Source: Pyropia haitanensis (lineage: Eukaryota; Rhodophyta; Bangiophyceae; Bangiales; Bangiaceae). From it: a DNA stretch of 64,000 bases. The stretch is from assembly GCA_008729055.1 (NCBI GenBank), contig SDUX01000004.1, positions 3,722,172-3,786,171 of the forward strand, given 5' to 3'. The notes beneath the pieces were generated by a model. That model was not told the DNA's origin. It saw only the letters and a list, made by a program, of their open reading frames with translations, and searched no databases. The stretch's first letter is position 1; each line of letters starts with the position of its first letter. Shown here in pieces: positions 32,163 to 43,023 of the stretch. The translations under genes and the position numbers were made by a program.

Positions 32163-34574
32163 ATGGCGTCGCGTGGGGGTGGCCGCTCCGTTGCGCGGTG
32201 GGTGTTGGCCGCGGCGGTGTCGGCTGCGGCGGTGGCTACGGCTGTGGATCCCGTGGTTGGCGCGGCTTCCCTCTCTACCGCCACGGCCGTTGGCGACCGA
32301 GTCGGGGGCTTGTGGGCCGTCGATGCGCAGGCACGCCCGTCTGTGGCGGCCGCGGCGGCGGCGGCCTCGGTAGAGGCCCCGTTGGCCGAGGCGGACACGG
32401 CGGCGGCGGCGGCGCCCCCCACCACTTCCCACGGCCACACCGAGGAGTCGACCACCCTGCTGTCGGGGCTGCCCCGCTGGGCGCTGTGGGCGCTCGCCGC
32501 GGCGTGCCTGGTCCTCGCCGCCACCGCCGCGGGCCTGACGCTCGGCCTCATGTCTCTCGACACGGTCGGCTTGGACATTATCGCGGCGTCGACCAACCCG
32601 CGCGAGGCCGCCGCGGCGCGCGCCATCCAGCCCGTCCGGCAGCAGGGCCACCGGCTGCTCGTCACGCTGCTGCTGACCATGACGATCGTCACGGAGCTGC
32701 TGCCGCTCGTCCTCGAGACCCTCTACCCCGGGGGGGTCTTTGCGCTCGCCGTGTCGGTGATGGCGCTGCTGCTGTTTGGGGAGATCCTCCCGCAGGCAGT
32801 CTGCTCCCGCCACGCCCTATCGGTGGGCGCCGCCCTCATTGGCGTCGTGCGGGCGCTGATGTGGATCGCCACGCCGCTGGCACTGCCGCTGGCCGCCGCG
32901 CTGGACTGGCTGCTCGGCTCGGATCACGCGCAGACGTACGACCGCCACGGCCTGGGCGCCCTCATTGACGTCCACACGCGCCCCGAGATGGGGGCGGGTC
33001 CGACGGGGGTGCTGTCGGGCGAGGAGGCGCGGGCGCTCAAGGGCGCATTGGAGCTGTGCTCCAAGACCGCGGGCGACGTCATGACCCCCGCCCCTGACGT
33101 CTTTTCGCTGTCCATGGACGCGGTCCTCGACCGGCGGACGATGAAGGAGTGCCTGCGGCGGGGTCACAGCCGCGTGCCCGTGTACGGGGCGGGAGGCGTG
33201 GGCGACGTGGTCGGGCTGCTCCTGCTCAAGCAGCTGATCCTGCTCGACCCGGACGACGCCGTCCCGGTGCGGGTGCTCGTCGAGGACGCGGCGGTCGTGG
33301 CGGGCGGCCCGGCGCCACGCCACGGCCGTCGTCTGCGCGTCACGCCGCCGCTGATGGTGGTGCGGTCGACCCCGCTGGAGGACCTGCTCCGCGCCTTCCG
33401 TGATGAGCGGGTGCACCTCGCGTGCGTGTACGAGGCGCTGGAGGGGGTTGCCCCGGCGGACCGCGTCTTTGCTGGGGTGGTCTGCTTGGAGGACGTCATT
33501 GAGGAGCTCCTGGACGACGAGATTGTGGACGAGACCGACGCGATGACGGATAACGTGTCCAAAGCGCCCGCGACCACGGCGCGGGCCGCGTCGGTGGCTG
33601 CCGCCGCCGCTGCTGCGACGGGTGGGCGGGGGCGGGGGGCGGGGGTCGAGGGTGGCGCCGCGGACCCCTCTGCGGCGGGCCGGCGGGCCGCGCCGCGGCC
33701 GCGCCTCGTCCTCCGCGAGATTGACGTGGCCCGCCTCCGCTCCCCGTTGGCCGCGCAGGTGGCGGGCGCCATCGCGGCGGGGCGGCCGGACGCGCGGATG
33801 CGGCGGGTGGCCACCGCGCCGCGGGTGGGGGTGCTGTCGGGCGACGGGCGTGGCCAGGGCATGGCGTCCACTGGCGGCGGCTCTGGTGCCGACGACGACG
33901 ACGAGGAGGAGGCGGAGCAGGTGTGGCACCTGGGGACCAAGCCCGCCCGCCGGGCCACCGTCCACCGCCGCTCCCTCGCGGCCGGCGGCGGCGGCGGTAG
34001 CGGTGGCGCCGACGGTGGCGGTGGCGGCGGCGGTGGCCCGTCCCGGGCTCCCCCTGGCGCCGCGCCGGGTGCCTCGGCAGACAGCGACGTAGTGGCGCCG
34101 ACAGGCGGCGCCGCCGCAGCCGCTGCGGCGGTGGCGCCGCCAGGCACCCACCACCGCCCTCACCACCGGCGGATCGACTCGGACCTGGACGACGATGCGG
34201 TTGGGGAGGAGCGCGGCTGGGACGAGCTGTGCCACCCCACCCGCCAGACCCGCTCGTCGATCAATGTGTTTCGCTCGTGGGACGACACCCCTGGGAGGAG
34301 CGGCGGTGGTGGCAGTGGCGGCGGTGTTGGTGGCGGCAGTAGTGGCGCCGGAGTCGGCGGCAGCGGCGGTAGTCTGGTGGGACCGGCGGGAGCGTCGGGG
34401 GGTATCGCCGCCGCAACCGGAGGGGGGGCGGGCGACGACGATGCCGCGGGAGGGGTGGCGGGCAGCCCCGACTCGGCGGAGAGCGCGCCGGGGCGGGTGG
34501 ACTACGCGGAGAATAGCCGGGATGATGATGAGGTGCCGACACCCGTGGCGGGGAGGGGGAACAGCGGGGAGTAG
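32163..34574 (+). CDS. CNNM/CorC-type membrane protein (DUF21 plus CBS pair)
   Basis: Member of the cyclin-M/CorC family, linked to Mg2+ or other divalent-cation transport or homeostasis. Start ATG 32163, 803 residues. Hydrophobic N-terminal signal-like segment (about 10-28), then a DUF21 transmembrane domain from about residue 105 with the LTLGLMSLD and FGEILPQAVCSRHALSVGA landmarks. The linker YDRHGLGALIDVHTRPE is typical. A CBS pair follows (AGDVMTPAPDVFSLSMDAVL, GHSRVPVYG, LLLKQLILLDPDDAVPVRVL, then FAGVVCLEDVIEELLDDEIVDETD). The C-terminal third is Gly/Asp-rich and probably disordered. Single uninterrupted frame, no intron. The stop is 785 bases from the stop of the convergent MFS-like gene. 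Substrate cannot be told from sequence. Confidence 0.92.
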   Translation: MASRGGGRSVARWVLAAAVSAAAVATAVDPVVGAASLSTATAVGDRVGGLWAVDAQARPSVAAAAAAASVEAPLAEADTAAAAAPPTTSHGHTEESTTLLSGLPRWALWALAAACLVLAATAAGLTLGLMSLDTVGLDIIAASTNPREAAAARAIQPVRQQGHRLLVTLLLTMTIVTELLPLVLETLYPGGVFALAVSVMALLLFGEILPQAVCSRHALSVGAALIGVVRALMWIATPLALPLAAALDWLLGSDHAQTYDRHGLGALIDVHTRPEMGAGPTGVLSGEEARALKGALELCSKTAGDVMTPAPDVFSLSMDAVLDRRTMKECLRRGHSRVPVYGAGGVGDVVGLLLLKQLILLDPDDAVPVRVLVEDAAVVAGGPAPRHGRRLRVTPPLMVVRSTPLEDLLRAFRDERVHLACVYEALEGVAPADRVFAGVVCLEDVIEELLDDEIVDETDAMTDNVSKAPATTARAASVAAAAAAATGGRGRGAGVEGGAADPSAAGRRAAPRPRLVLREIDVARLRSPLAAQVAGAIAAGRPDARMRRVATAPRVGVLSGDGRGQGMASTGGGSGADDDDEEEAEQVWHLGTKPARRATVHRRSLAAGGGGGSGGADGGGGGGGGPSRAPPGAAPGASADSDVVAPTGGAAAAAAAVAPPGTHHRPHHRRIDSDLDDDAVGEERGWDELCHPTRQTRSSINVFRSWDDTPGRSGGGGSGGGVGGGSSGAGVGGSGGSLVGPAGASGGIAAATGGGAGDDDAAGGVAGSPDSAESAPGRVDYAENSRDDDEVPTPVAGRGNSGE

Positions 34575-35358
34575 GGTTGTGCTCGAGGACGGAGGGGGGC
34601 GGGCGGGGGTTGCCCGGTGATGGGGCGGAGAAGTCGTACGACCGCGCCGTCCCTGCCACCGCGCCGCCCTCGACGGGGGCTGGTCGATGACGCTTAGGCG
34701 GCCCTCTGGTGGGGCTGCCGCCGGCGCGACACGCGCCGGCGGGGTCGCCTGTGGGATACGAACATATTTACCTGCGGCCGCGCTTGGCGGTGTGCCGCGT
34801 GACCAGCGTATTTTCCTGCTTCTGTGTGTCCGTGCTCATACTCACGCGCCCTCCCCTGCTCCTGTTCCACCACTCCCCGTGGAGATGTCAGCCGTCAAGC
34901 TTCTCTGAGACCATGAAGACAGAGGGAAGGGGAGGGGGGGGCAAGGTCGAGCCTCGGGCGCCCTCTCCGTTGGCCAAACGCTCCGCGGGTGATGCGACAG
35001 GGTGGCCTGCGGTGGGCGGCGGCCGACCGCCGATATTCGACGAGTCGCGGCTTGCGGCTGGCAGGCCTGCGACGACCGGTGGCAGTGAGCGGCGGGACAG
35101 CGTGGGAGAGGTGACGTGCCAGTCCAGCGCTGTTGCAGATCCAAACGTGTCGCGGGCGGGACTTCCCGCTGCTCGCTGTTCCGCCCGCGCTCCTCCCCGC
35201 GGCGGGGGACCCGCCCATCGCGGGGGTGCCCACCGCCATGCACAGCAGCGTGCAAGAAACCCGTCGGCCCTCGACAAGGGCCGCTCTCTGGTTGATGACC
35301 AATCTTTTTCACGAACGTTAGCGGCCAACCTGACTCCCTCGCCTCTTCTTTCCCCGTA
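34575..35358. other. Convergent spacer between CNNM and the MFS-like gene
   Basis: Both flanking genes end here, so it should hold two 3' ends. It is mixed GC-rich sequence; no gene, clear hairpin or AATAAA is seen. Confidence 0.45.
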
Positions 35359-35925
35359 TCACAGCGCGCCATGGCGGAAAGCTTCCATGGCCGCGTGCAT
35401 CCGGCCGCTGTTGTTGCGCGCGTTGGACCGTGACAGCCACCGGCCGGGGCTGGCGGCCGTCGCGCCGGGCGTACGCACCGGCGCGTGCGGCGGCGGTTCG
35501 TTCGGCGCGTGCGGCGGCTGCGGTGGCGGCGGCGGCGGCGGCGGCGGCGCTTGTGGCTGTAGCGCCGGCGACGGCACCGGGGCACGCGCCCACCAGGGTG
35601 ACGCCGCTGACGTCCAGACGCCGGGCGCGGGCGTCAGGGGCGCCCGCTCGGCGCGTGTCGACGAGGGGGTCGGCCGCCGCCACGGGGTCCACCGGGGGGG
35701 CGCGCCGCCAGGGGTGGACGGGAGCTCCAGGCCCACCGACGGCCACCACGATGGCCGAGCAGGCGACGGACCAACGTCGGGTCGTCGCCGGACGTCGTCG
35801 ACACTGCCGCCGCCGCCGCCAAAGCCAAAGCCGTCGGGAATGCCACCCCGGCGCGGGCGGTCCGGCGATGGCGTACGCGCGGTAGCCACCGCGCGTGGCC
35901 ACGGGGACCACGAGGCACCAGTGTG

Positions 35926-35967
<42 letters not shown>

Positions 35968-38184
35968 TCCACCAGGCACCGCCACCGCTCCTTCCCCTAG
36001 GCCGTGCCACCGCGGGGTCTTCCCCCCGCGGCGCCACCGCCCGTGCCCAGGAGCGGGCGTCTCATCGTCTTCCCAGTCGCTGTCACCCGTGCCCTCTGCC
36101 CACGAAACGGAGCCGCGGACACGGTGGCTGCGGGTGTGGGTGAGCGGCCCGGTCGGCGGGCCGCCCCCCGTCACCGCCGATGGCGAAGGGCCCCCGTCAT
36201 CCACTGCGGTGGTGGTGGCGGCGACGAGCTCCGGCGAGTGCCCGCCCTGAGCCCCGTCCGTTGCAGTTTGAGTGGCGGTGCCCGCTGGCGGTGGAGACGA
36301 CGCCGGCACGGGGGGGGTCTTGCCTCGGAAGCGGCGCCAGGAGGTGGCCACCGCGTTGCACACGCGATCCCTCAGGTGACCCATCAGTGCGTTGCCGTTG
36401 GTGATGATGCCCGTGAGGCTGGCTGCCTCCTCCGGCACCGGGACAGGCCCAATGGCCATGGCCGCCACCGCGGCGAGCAGCGCCGCCACCCCGGCCTCGG
36501 TCATCACGTCCCGGATACCCTGGTTCCGTCGGTCCGCGAGCACCCCCCCGAGGAGCGCGCCAGCAATGAAGCCCAGCTGCGTGGCGGCGAGGATCATGCT
36601 GCGAGTGACGGCCTTTTGGCTCGGCGCCAGCGCCGTTGAGATGACCAGCGAGAGATAGACATGGATCGACATTGGCACAGCCTGGCCGACAAAGAGGCCC
36701 ACGGCCACATAGGCGGACGTGGTGGTGGCAAGGCCCACAAACAACCCGCCGCCCAAAATGAGCGCCATCGGCCACAAGCACCGCGACACGCGGGGGCCAG
36801 CCCAAGATACGCCGGGCGGGATGGCAGCGTCGACCGTGACGGCAAGGACGAGGGTCAGGAGAAAAGTGATGGCCGACCAGCGGATGCACGCCGGATTGCC
36901 AGGCAGTGAATCAAAGAGCGCCTCGGAGAAGTAGGGGGTCCGAATGGCAGAGAGCGAGCCATACGCGGCGCCATAGAGGGCGCACGTAACGTAGAGGGGT
37001 CGAAGTCCCTGGGGGGTTTTGACCAGCGCGTGGTACAGGCCAGACCGCACCTTGGAGAGCACTGTGGGCGGCTTTGGAGCGGGGGCGGCGTCGGCAGCGG
37101 GTGCCGACGAGGCCGACACCGACACGGATGTCATGGTCGCCGCCGGTGGGGCCACCGTCGGCGGCACCGTCACCGTCGACGCGGCCGGTGCTGCGTCTGC
37201 CGTCGGTGGCGGCACGGTGGGCGGCGGCGCCGCCACCGCTGCCGTCGCCGCCGGCTTGGGCGCCGGCCTGTGGAGGAACGCGGCGGTGATGGCCAAGCAC
37301 AGGAGGCGGACAAACGAGGCGGTGCCGAGGAACCACAGCAGCTGGTCCCGCGCCGGCGACAGCACCACCGCTCCCACCCCGATGACCGCGCCGACCTTGC
37401 TCCACGTGTACGCCCACGCGAGCAGCACGGCGCGGCGGGTGGCCGCGGCGGCGGGCGTGTCACCGGCGCCCGCCGACGCGCCCGCGGCGGCCTGCACCAG
37501 CGTCGTGCCCGACGAAGCCGCGACGCTCGCCAGCCGGTGGACCGCCGCGAGCACCGCCAGCGCAATGATCTGCCACGCGTCCTCGTTCTCGTCGAGCCAC
37601 TCTTCATCGGGCGGGCCGTTCGCGCCAGCGATGACGCCAAACGCCGCGACCGCGCACGTCGCCACCGCGTGGCAGGTGACCATCAACGGCTTGCGGCCGC
37701 CTGCGATGAGGTCCGCCGCCGCCTCCCCGGCGGGCGCAAGCACCACCGCCACAAACGCCGCGGCGGCGAGCCCGCCGAGCGCGACGAGGCGGGTGCCCCC
37801 GTACGACGCGATCGTGTCGACGAGGTAGAGGCCGAGGAGCGCGTCCGTGGCACCCGCGCCGAGCGCGTAGATGGACGACAGGCCGATGGTGAGCAGCGGC
37901 AGCGGGGGGGGGGGGGGGGGGGCGAGGGGGAGGGGGGAGGGGGGGCGGGCGTGCCCACCATCTCGCCGCTCGCGAGGGGCCGCCGGCGGCGCCAGGAGAC
38001 TGGCATGCACAATCCCGACACCACCGGCGTCGGGGCGGGGACGGAAGAAGCCGCGGCCGGCAGTGGAGGGAGGGGGGGGGGGGGGCGCAGCAAGCGGCGG
38101 CGCACGCGATATAGACCGCGGCGGCACCGCTGGCAGGCGCGCTTCCTCCCGTGCCCTCAAAGGACCCGCGCCGGGCGGTAGCAT
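35359..38184 (-). CDS. MFS-like multi-pass membrane transporter with a long disordered tail
   Basis: About 12 hydrophobic helices in two groups of six: from ALGAGATDALLGLYLV to LLWFLGTASFVRLL, then from LRPLYVTCALYGAAYGSL to VAALLAAVAAMAIG. A Pro/Ala-rich central loop of about 75 residues separates them. The loop AGGRKPLMVTCH after helix 2 resembles the MFS inter-helix signature in position, and GGVLADRRNQG sits at the equivalent place in the second half. The C-terminal 270 residues are Pro/Gly-rich and low in complexity. The first ATG in frame is 38184-38182 (MLPPGAGPL). An alternative ATG at 37961-37959 (MVGTPAPP) would need a shift in the G run around 37904-37922. Substrate and subfamily are unknown, and the tail could be partly a frame artefact. 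Confidence 0.72.
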
Positions 38185-39453
38185 GCGTGGAAGCGTTGAC
38201 GCCCTACCGCTGGCCGCCGTCCCTACCCGCCCTGTCCGTTGCGAAAACACAGAGAGGGGGACGGGGTGTCAGGGCCTCTGTGGCGCGGCGCCGCGACGTG
38301 CCAGCAGAGTGGAGTTGCCCGCCTGGTACGCGCAGGCGCGGCCGCGGCACCGCCTGCGGATCGCACGCGGGCGAGGGGCGGCGAGCCGAGGACCGCGGCG
38401 GCCGAGCTGGTCGCGCCGCCCCCGGCGCCCACAGGTACACGGTGTGCGCGGCGCACACGTAGCTTCCGAGCGCACAGAGAGGGAGCGTTGCGCGGGCGGG
38501 CGAGCCAGCATGGATGGCTCCCGCACAGGGCGGGGAGTGGGAGCCACCACGCCAGCGGACCACCAGTCGGGACACCGGACGGGTGCACGCGGTCGTGACA
38601 GTGTACAGCCGGGCCATACTCTGTGTAGGCGCACGGCGCACGGAAGCGGACGTGAGGGCCCCCTGCGCTGGCGGCGTCGCCCAGCTGGCGGCGCCGACCC
38701 CGCGGCGGGCAGGCCGGCCGGCCCGGCGCGTTTCCCCCGCCAGCTGCGGCCGTCAGCCCACCACAAGGTCGACAGCTGTCGACAAAATACACGGTGGCGG
38801 CGGCGGGCGCTGCGTGGCGATTGGCCTGCGCTCTTCTTCCGCTTTGTCCGCGCTGTGGCCGCAGAGCCATGCGCTGTTGCGCACGTGCTTTTGGTTCTTG
38901 ACAGGGACCGAGAGAGAGGGAGGAGATTGAAGGCTGTGTCGACTTGCTTTGACGTCTTGTCCTGCGCCGCGGCCGCGGCGCGACACACCGGGCGGAGCGC
39001 CGTCCGGAGGGGCCGGCGGGGTGCCCGCCGCGGCCCACGGTCGGCCATCCGATGAACGCCCCGCCGGAGCGGCGGGCCTCAACGAGCGGCCCGCCGCGCC
39101 CTCGCGCGGGGCGCACGCACTCGCCCCACAAGCAGCACGGAGGAGGCCAACAATGTCCATCACCATCACACCTCCGCGCACGACGCGGGCGGCGCTGCCG
39201 CCTCCACCCGCCGTCGCGCGAGGCCCAGCAGGGTGATGAGATTGTGTGGTGCGCGCCGGGCGCGGGAGGGCGGCGGCAGCCGCGGCACGACGGCGGTGGG
39301 GGATTCGTCCTTCGACGGACACCGCTCCGCTCCCCCCCGCTCCCCCGAGCACCGACTGGCGTCCATCCCCACTGCCCCATTCCCCCCCCCTCCGCCCCCC
39401 CCAACGCCCAAGGCCCCTGCCAGCCCGCCCCCCGGGGCCGTGCGCTGCCAAAC
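38185..39453. other. Spacer between the MFS-like and FTR1 genes
   Basis: Both neighbours are on the minus strand; this is the promoter side of one and the 3' side of the other. GC-rich with a moderately mixed patch at 38760-38960. Several long antisense or same-strand frames cross it, but none carries a recognisable motif. Confidence 0.45.
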
Positions 39454-41187
39454 TCACGGCACCACCGACGGGGCCGAGGCGGGAAAAAAGGACCACGACG
39501 GCGCCACCGGCGTCTCGGCGGTGGACAGGTCCGAGTCGGATGGGCACGCGTACCAGTCACTGCCCGCGTCCAAGCCACCGCCGCCCGGCGTCTGGTCGGT
39601 CGTTGTCGTGTCCGACACCCCGACGCCGCGGCCGACGCCGACGAGCATGCCATCGTCGTCGTTGCCACCGACCAGCAGGCCGCCCCCCTCCACCACATCC
39701 GTGCCGTCGTCATAGCCGGCGGGCACCACCACCGTGGACAGCTTGATGCCGTCACCCACTGGCTCATCATAGTGATAGGCACCGTCCGCGTCGAGGTTGC
39801 GGGCAAACAGGAACGCCCCCACCGCGTGGCTCCCACACAGCGCAACCGACACGCCCAGGGAGAGGGTGAGCACGGCGACATAGGCGTAGCCGGTGGCGCC
39901 GCCCGTGCCGTCCGCGCCGGCGCCGTCGCCGGGGCGGCGGCCCGCCCAGTCCGCGTCAAGGACCAGCCCCCAGTGGAGGAACTGCGGCACGCGGCAGCGG
40001 GCGCCCTCGCACGCCAGCTGCGCCACCGTGATGGCGGCAGTGAGGGCGAGGAGCGCGCACCCGCCGACGGCGGCCGCGGTCATGGCCGCCCGCCGCAGGG
40101 TCCGGCGGTGGAGGAGGACGTAGGCGGACAGGTCAAACGCAGCCGCCACTGACAGCGAGCCCAGCGCGGTGGTGGTGGCGGTGAGGAGGAAGGCCACCCA
40201 GCTGGGGTGCCCCGCGCTGTGCACGATGCCCACCACGCCCGCGACGACCAGCGCCGACGACGTCCACCGCACGTAGGTGGCGACCGCGGAGCGGGCGTCG
40301 CGAAAGTGATCGACGTGCAGGCCGGCGAGCAAGACCGCGATGAGGACCCAGTAGGCCAGGTACGCAATCACCTCGACAAACGTGGGGGAGTCTGCGTAGC
40401 CAAAGAGCGCCCGCGCCAGCCCGAAGAACGCGTTGCTCTTGTCGTTGCAGCAGCCTGACGTGTCCCACAGCTGCTTGTTCCACCATGGTCGCGACGCCTG
40501 CGTCAGCCCCTCGTACCCGCCAAAGAGGTCCGCCTCTTGAAACTCATGGGCGGCACGCGACGCCAGGCCCGCCGCAAACCCAACGAGCACCCCCGATGAC
40601 AGCGCCAGCAGGCGCGTCACATCGAGCGCGATGAGCCCTTGAAACGTCGCCACCGAAGCCGCCACGCCGAGCGCCAACGCCGCCGCCGCGGGGAGGGGGA
40701 TGGACCGCCAGCCCGTGCCGCTGTCGGCGCTCGGCCCGCCCGCCGCGCCCGCCATAAAGATGACCGTCTCAATGCCCTCCCGGGCGACCTGCACCAGCGC
40801 GAGGGCCGCCAGCCGCCAGCCACCGCCCGCGTCGAGCGCGCGCTCCACCGACGCCTCCATCGTCTCGCGCAGGCGACGGCCCATTGCCGCCATCCACACA
40901 ATCATCCACGTGAGGAGCACGACGGCGAGGGAATAGGTGGCGCCCTCAAAGATCGCCGCGGTGGTGCCATTAAACAGCTGGTCGCCGCGGACGTAAAAGA
41001 CAATGGTCAGCGCCACGCCGGCCGCGACGGAGATGGCCAAGCCCGCCCCGGTGCCCGCCCACACCCACTTGGCCATGTGGGAGGTGCCAGTCTTAATGAG
41101 GTACGCCAGGATGATGCCGACAACGAGGCACGCCTCGAGGACCTCCCGGAGGACAACGAAGAAGGCGGCAACGGAGAAGATGGTCAT
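39454..41187 (-). CDS. FTR1: FTR1-family high-affinity iron permease
   Basis: Plasma-membrane iron permease of the oxidase-dependent iron uptake type. Start ATG 41187-41185, 577 residues, uninterrupted. MTIFSVAAFFVVLREVLEA carries the R-E-x-x-E iron motif (residues 14-18) in helix 1. A second R-E-x-x-E (REGIET, about residue 137) sits in a later helix; both are needed for iron translocation in this family. Seven or more transmembrane helices follow, plus a cysteine pair in a loop (SGCCNDKSN). A hydrophilic Gly/Asp-rich C-terminal tail runs about 110 residues. In fungi the partner is a multicopper oxidase; no such gene lies in this window. A C/T-rich leader precedes the start on the coding strand. 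Confidence 0.92.
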   Translation of the reverse strand: MTIFSVAAFFVVLREVLEACLVVGIILAYLIKTGTSHMAKWVWAGTGAGLAISVAAGVALTIVFYVRGDQLFNGTTAAIFEGATYSLAVVLLTWMIVWMAAMGRRLRETMEASVERALDAGGGWRLAALALVQVAREGIETVIFMAGAAGGPSADSGTGWRSIPLPAAAALALGVAASVATFQGLIALDVTRLLALSSGVLVGFAAGLASRAAHEFQEADLFGGYEGLTQASRPWWNKQLWDTSGCCNDKSNAFFGLARALFGYADSPTFVEVIAYLAYWVLIAVLLAGLHVDHFRDARSAVATYVRWTSSALVVAGVVGIVHSAGHPSWVAFLLTATTTALGSLSVAAAFDLSAYVLLHRRTLRRAAMTAAAVGGCALLALTAAITVAQLACEGARCRVPQFLHWGLVLDADWAGRRPGDGAGADGTGGATGYAYVAVLTLSLGVSVALCGSHAVGAFLFARNLDADGAYHYDEPVGDGIKLSTVVVPAGYDDGTDVVEGGGLLVGGNDDDGMLVGVGRGVGVSDTTTTDQTPGGGGLDAGSDWYACPSDSDLSTAETPVAPSWSFFPASAPSVVP

Positions 41188-43023
41188 CGTGACGGGTGCC
41201 GCGCCGCAACGCCCGCCACTGCCGCCGCGGTCGGAAGAGGACGAGGCACAGGGGGGCTAGGTGCCAATAGATGTCGTGGGAGGGGGGGAGGGGGGGCGGG
41301 CGGGGGAGATGAGCAAAGGGAGAGTGCCAGGCGTGCGGAAGAGAGGAGGGCGGGCGTGCGTAGCGCCACGCACCCCAGCATGAGCCCACCGCGGCGGCGG
41401 CGGCAAAGAGAGACGGCCCGGCCGCCAGACCGGTGGTTCACCCCCCCCCCCCCGCGCCACGCCCGCGCGCGGCAGCGGGCCTAAGAAACCAAACCATCGG
41501 CGGGCGCGCCGCGCCGCGCCGCGCCGCGCCGCGGGCGCGGGCGGGGCGTGCAAAGCCCGCACCACTGCCCACACGCCCGTTGGCGCCCCCCCCCCCCCCC
41601 CTCCCCCCCCGTTTCGCCCATCCCCCTCCCCCGCCGACGCCGCGCCCGCCGGCGGCGCCGCCATTGGCAGGTGCGGGTGCGCGCGCGCGGCGCGCGCGAC
41701 CGCCGCCACGGGCGCCGCGCCTGCCCGCACGCGGGAGGAGCGACGGGGCGGGGGGGGGGCGGCGGGAAGAGGCGGGCGGCACCGCCGGAGCCCCCCTTCC
41801 TCCCCGCGACCGCCCCCAAATCACCCACCCCCCGCCGATCGCCCCGCGTGCCGCGGCCGCTGCCATCTGTCTGGTGACAGCGTCAGGAGCCTGGGGGGGC
41901 AAAGGAAAGGGAAACGCAGGCAGGCAGCAGCCCCTCCCCCCTGCTTGACCATCTTCCCGGCCTCCCGCTTCCCCCGCCCGTCGCCATTGCCGCAATCTCC
42001 TTGGCGGGCGGCAGCGCCGGGAGCCCGAGGCGGGGGTGGGCGCGTCAGGGCCATGCCGCGCGGGCCGTACGCCCCGGCCGCCGACCTACACCCGTGGGGA
42101 CCCCCCCCCCTCCCCCCACCAAACCCCCCGCCTCGGCCACGATCCATCTCTCCCCGTCACCCCCCACCCCGCCGTTGCCACACTGGCGTTGACGGGGTGG
42201 AACGGCCGACGTGACAGCGTGTGGCGGCCGCCAGTCGGGGCAGCGACGGCCGCCCAGCCGTCGTGGCAGTGGTAGCCGCCCATCGCGGCGGCGGCCGCGG
42301 CGGCAGAGGCGGCGGCGGCGGCGGCAGTGGCGGGGATGCGCGCGCGGGGGCGCAGAGACGGTGCGCGGGTGTAAGACAGGAAGAAAAGAAACGGGCGCGA
42401 GCTCAGATGCGCCAGCGCCACCACCCCGCCACAGCGGAACGGCGGACACGGTCGCCAGCGCGGGGCGCCCGCGGGTCGCCGGCGCGTTGCGGCACCGTGG
42501 CGGGGAGACGAAGGTCATGGGGCGCCCCTTCGACCGCACCGTCCACCGCCGCACGGCAGGACGCGAAGCGCCGCGAAGCGTGGGGTCAGCCCATGGGTTC
42601 CGGCTCAATTATAGCTCGGCGCGCTGAGATCAGTCGACGTCGGCGCGGTGTGGATCAAGTACATTGAGTACAGGACCACTACGGGAATGTACGGTACACG
42701 CTGTATGCGAGACGATGCCGCCACGCGCGCGCGGCCATCGACGACACGGGTTCGCCAAGCACGGTCGTCAGTCACGCCTGTGCGTGGACGGAGCACACGC
42801 CGTGGCGTGGACGGACCCGGCGGCAACAAGGCCGGAGGCGGCGGGGGACCACCCAAGAGGGAGCCACGGCACGCGGCCGGCAACGAGACTGCAGCAGCGC
42901 GCAACACCAAAAAAAAGAGCAGCAAGGTCCCGACCTCGACCGCCGACGCGACTCGCCAAGCACACCACCACCCCCCACCCCTGCGCGAGAGCCCGCCCGC
43001 GCACGCACGCGCGCACCCGCCTC
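41188..43023. other. Spacer between FTR1 and citrate synthase
   Basis: The FTR1 leader is at 41265-41350. A CGCGC-type tandem (about 41507-41533) and C runs (41589-41600) follow. Bases 42590-42740 are less GC-rich. An A8 run occurs at about 42909-42916, roughly 110 bases past the citrate synthase stop on its 3' side. No gene is recognised. Confidence 0.5.
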
